64,000 nt of DNA from Heliocidaris erythrogramma (Eukaryota > Echinodermata > Echinoidea > Camarodonta > Echinometridae): assembly GCA_025617745.1 (NCBI GenBank), contig CM046856.1, positions 49,356,873 to 49,420,872 of the forward strand, given 5' to 3'. Shown piece by piece: positions 62,211 to 64,000 of this stretch. Each line of letters opens with the position of its first letter. Within the stretch, counting starts at the first letter, position 1. The notes under the pieces were generated by a model. That model did no database searches. It was not told where the DNA came from and saw only the letters and a list, made by a program, of their open reading frames with translations. Made by a program: the position numbers and the translations under genes.

Positions 62211-63193
62211 CCTTTCTGTTTCTCACCAACAAAGGCAGTACAAGTCTGACTTACCCTTTTCAGTTACCTGTGAACAAAGGCGTTCAGAGTCTGATCTTAT
62301 CCTGATCAGATTTCATACATGTACTAACAAAGACGTGTGGACCTGTTGCATCCTTTGAGCTATCATCCTGACCAAAACTGAGTGACATGTATTTGTTCAG
62401 CACTTAGCTAAGGAAACTTGAAGAGAAAAAGTGAAAGTAGAGCCTGATGCATAGTAGAAGAGTGTATAAGTATACTGTTTCAGTGACTTCTACTACAAGT
62501 ACATGTATAGTCCCCAGTATTTTTCTATCCGAACATTGTGTGCTAATCCTTGGACAGCTTTAGGTCAACACCCTCTGATATTAGCATGAAATGTCCTAGG
62601 GTTACAATTAAGACCATATTCGTACGTTTTGAGATCGGTGCTTTTTTGTGAGATGGTGTCCTGTGCCAGTCCTACCATGGCAACCGTCTTACCAAGGCAG
62701 ACTTACACATGCAATCCCCCCAGAAATGTGCTTTATGTGCTCTAAGTGTGAAAGCCAAGAAAGTGTGTCTCACTGGAGCTTACTGGTATTCAAGTAAAGT
62801 TAAAGAAAAGGTGTCTTGCTAATCCAGTTCTACTGCTTCTTGAAGCCACATTTCAGCACTTGTAAGGAATGAAGATGGGACAGAGAATTCAAAGTGCTCT
62901 GACATGTAAGCTGAATGTCAGAGCTCTGCACATAGTGGTTGGTAAATGGAAGTTGACATAGAATCCTCTGAGGTGAAATTAAATAAGACATCTGCCGAGG
63001 ACCAGAAGTGCATATGTTATGAGGGTTTGTCATACCTGTTTTGATCATGCCTGATTCTTTTTAAGTGGTAAAATTTATATTTCTTTTATGTTCAAGTGAT
63101 TTTTTGGTTGGAACATATTTTTACATTTCATAGGGGGAGTATTGAAAAAGCCTGGTCTATATTGTAAAGTAGACATGCATGATTATGATTTTG

Positions 63194-63199
63194 AATAAA
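63194..63199 (+). terminator. UBR5: Proximal polyadenylation signal
   Basis: AATAAA within TTGAATAAAATGCACTC. Could end a shorter transcript. Confidence 0.5.
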
Positions 63200-63969
63200 A
63201 TGCACTCTATTGCTTGAAATCAAAGTAAAGGCTAAAAGTTATTTTGGTTATCAGCAGAAGGTATTGTAGTGCGAGGAACTTTGATTGTGGTTAATACGGA
63301 CTTGTTGTTCTAGAAGCAAGTTGTTTAAATATGGAAAGCTAAGAACAAATCTAGCAAATTTGTATTGAAAAATACAAAGTATATTTGTAAAATTGAATGC
63401 CCCTGTACTTTTATGTTCAATCTTTACATATGTAAGTTGCAAGCAAGTTAATTAGTTACATTTAAGAGATATGCTCAGAATAAGGTCTGTAAAACTGGTT
63501 TTGACCCCCAAAAAGATTGCATAGAATATCAAGATTGTGCAGGAGTCAGTTGTAACCTGAAAAATAATGCTTTGTAAAATTGTTTTGTGTATGCACATGT
63601 GAACATGTATGGATCCAGTACGATATTCCTCGTCACTGGAAAAAAATGTTTTTTTTCCCCCCAAAATGGGCATTTTTAATGTATTGTTAGTTTTATCTCT
63701 TTTTTTTTATATATATATTATTTTCTAGCAAGCTGTGTAATTTTACTTTCTTACTGTGCTCATACATGTATTCTGCAGTGCAGTGACAAAGGCAGAAGAA
63801 AGTTCAGTATTTTGTTCAAAACTGAAAGAAATTTAATGTCTGGAAATAGTGTCAGTTGTAAAAATGTGAAGTAGTCGTAGTACAAGTAGTTTAGAATCGG
63901 GTAAATGTAGGATTTGATGCAGTGTTACTTGTAGCCACTGTTAATATAAAGAATGAATCAACAGAACAG

Positions 63970-63975
63970 AATAAA
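63970..63975 (+). terminator. UBR5: Distal polyadenylation signal
   Basis: AATAAA within ACAGAATAAAGGCAAC, near the window end. Cleavage is expected 10-30 bases downstream. Confidence 0.6.
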
Positions 63976-64000
63976 GGCAACTTTAACACCTCACAGATGT

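Larger units (their letters stand above)
61549..63990 (+). other. UBR5: UBR5 3' UTR
   Basis: About 2.4 kb without coding signal, extending from the stop codon to the distal polyadenylation signal. Its first 660 bases are a degenerate tandem array derived from the end of exon 50. Confidence 0.75.

Overview
The window is animal nuclear DNA. It is AT-rich, packed with short foldback (MITE-like) elements, tRNA-derived SINE fragments and microsatellites, and it holds one large intron-rich gene. The repeat style (foldbacks starting GGGCCCTGTTTCATAAA, SINEs with a tRNA-like head and an ATAATAATA-type tail, introns mostly 0.3-1 kb) fits a marine deuterostome invertebrate, most likely an echinoderm such as a sea urchin or sea star. 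That assignment is inference; I cannot name the species.

Layout. Positions 1-15800 are intergenic 5' flank without a recognisable gene. They hold a >=647 bp direct duplication (1-647 and 3890-4536), a compound 800 bp palindromic element (772-1571), a 172 bp near-perfect palindrome (5031-5202), an inverted pair of a dispersed repeat (about 5513-6012 and 7003-7185), a 176 bp foldback with a 6-bp target duplication (9688-9863), a hAT-like MITE with an 8-bp target duplication (13981-14138) and four long purine or pyrimidine tracts.

Positions 15985-61548 encode one gene on the + strand, the orthologue of UBR5 (EDD/hyd), a HECT-type E3 ubiquitin ligase of the N-degron and protein quality-control system. 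I traced 50 coding exons by splice signals, reading phase and similarity to the vertebrate protein as I know it. The joined frame is 9468 nt (3155 codons plus stop), longer than the 2799-residue human protein. It contains an N-terminal RCC1-like region, a UBA domain, a UBR box, acidic Ser-rich linkers, an MLLE domain and a HECT domain whose catalytic Cys lies 31 residues before the C-terminus, as in human. The 3' UTR runs to a polyadenylation signal at 63970-63975. Introns hold two copies of a TA-flanked pogo-like element (introns 1 and 46), hAT-like MITEs, foldbacks, SINE pieces, a 161-bp satellite and a 57-69-bp minisatellite.

The most unusual signal is that fragments of this gene's own exons are repeatedly copied in tandem into the neighbouring intron or UTR. 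Exon 10 has four extra copies, each readable as a frame-preserving cassette exon. Exons 7, 20, 32 and 39 have decayed copies, and the end of the last coding exon is copied about six times in the 3' UTR. The exon-10 cluster is a candidate alternative-exon system within the beta-propeller region and is the best target for follow-up.
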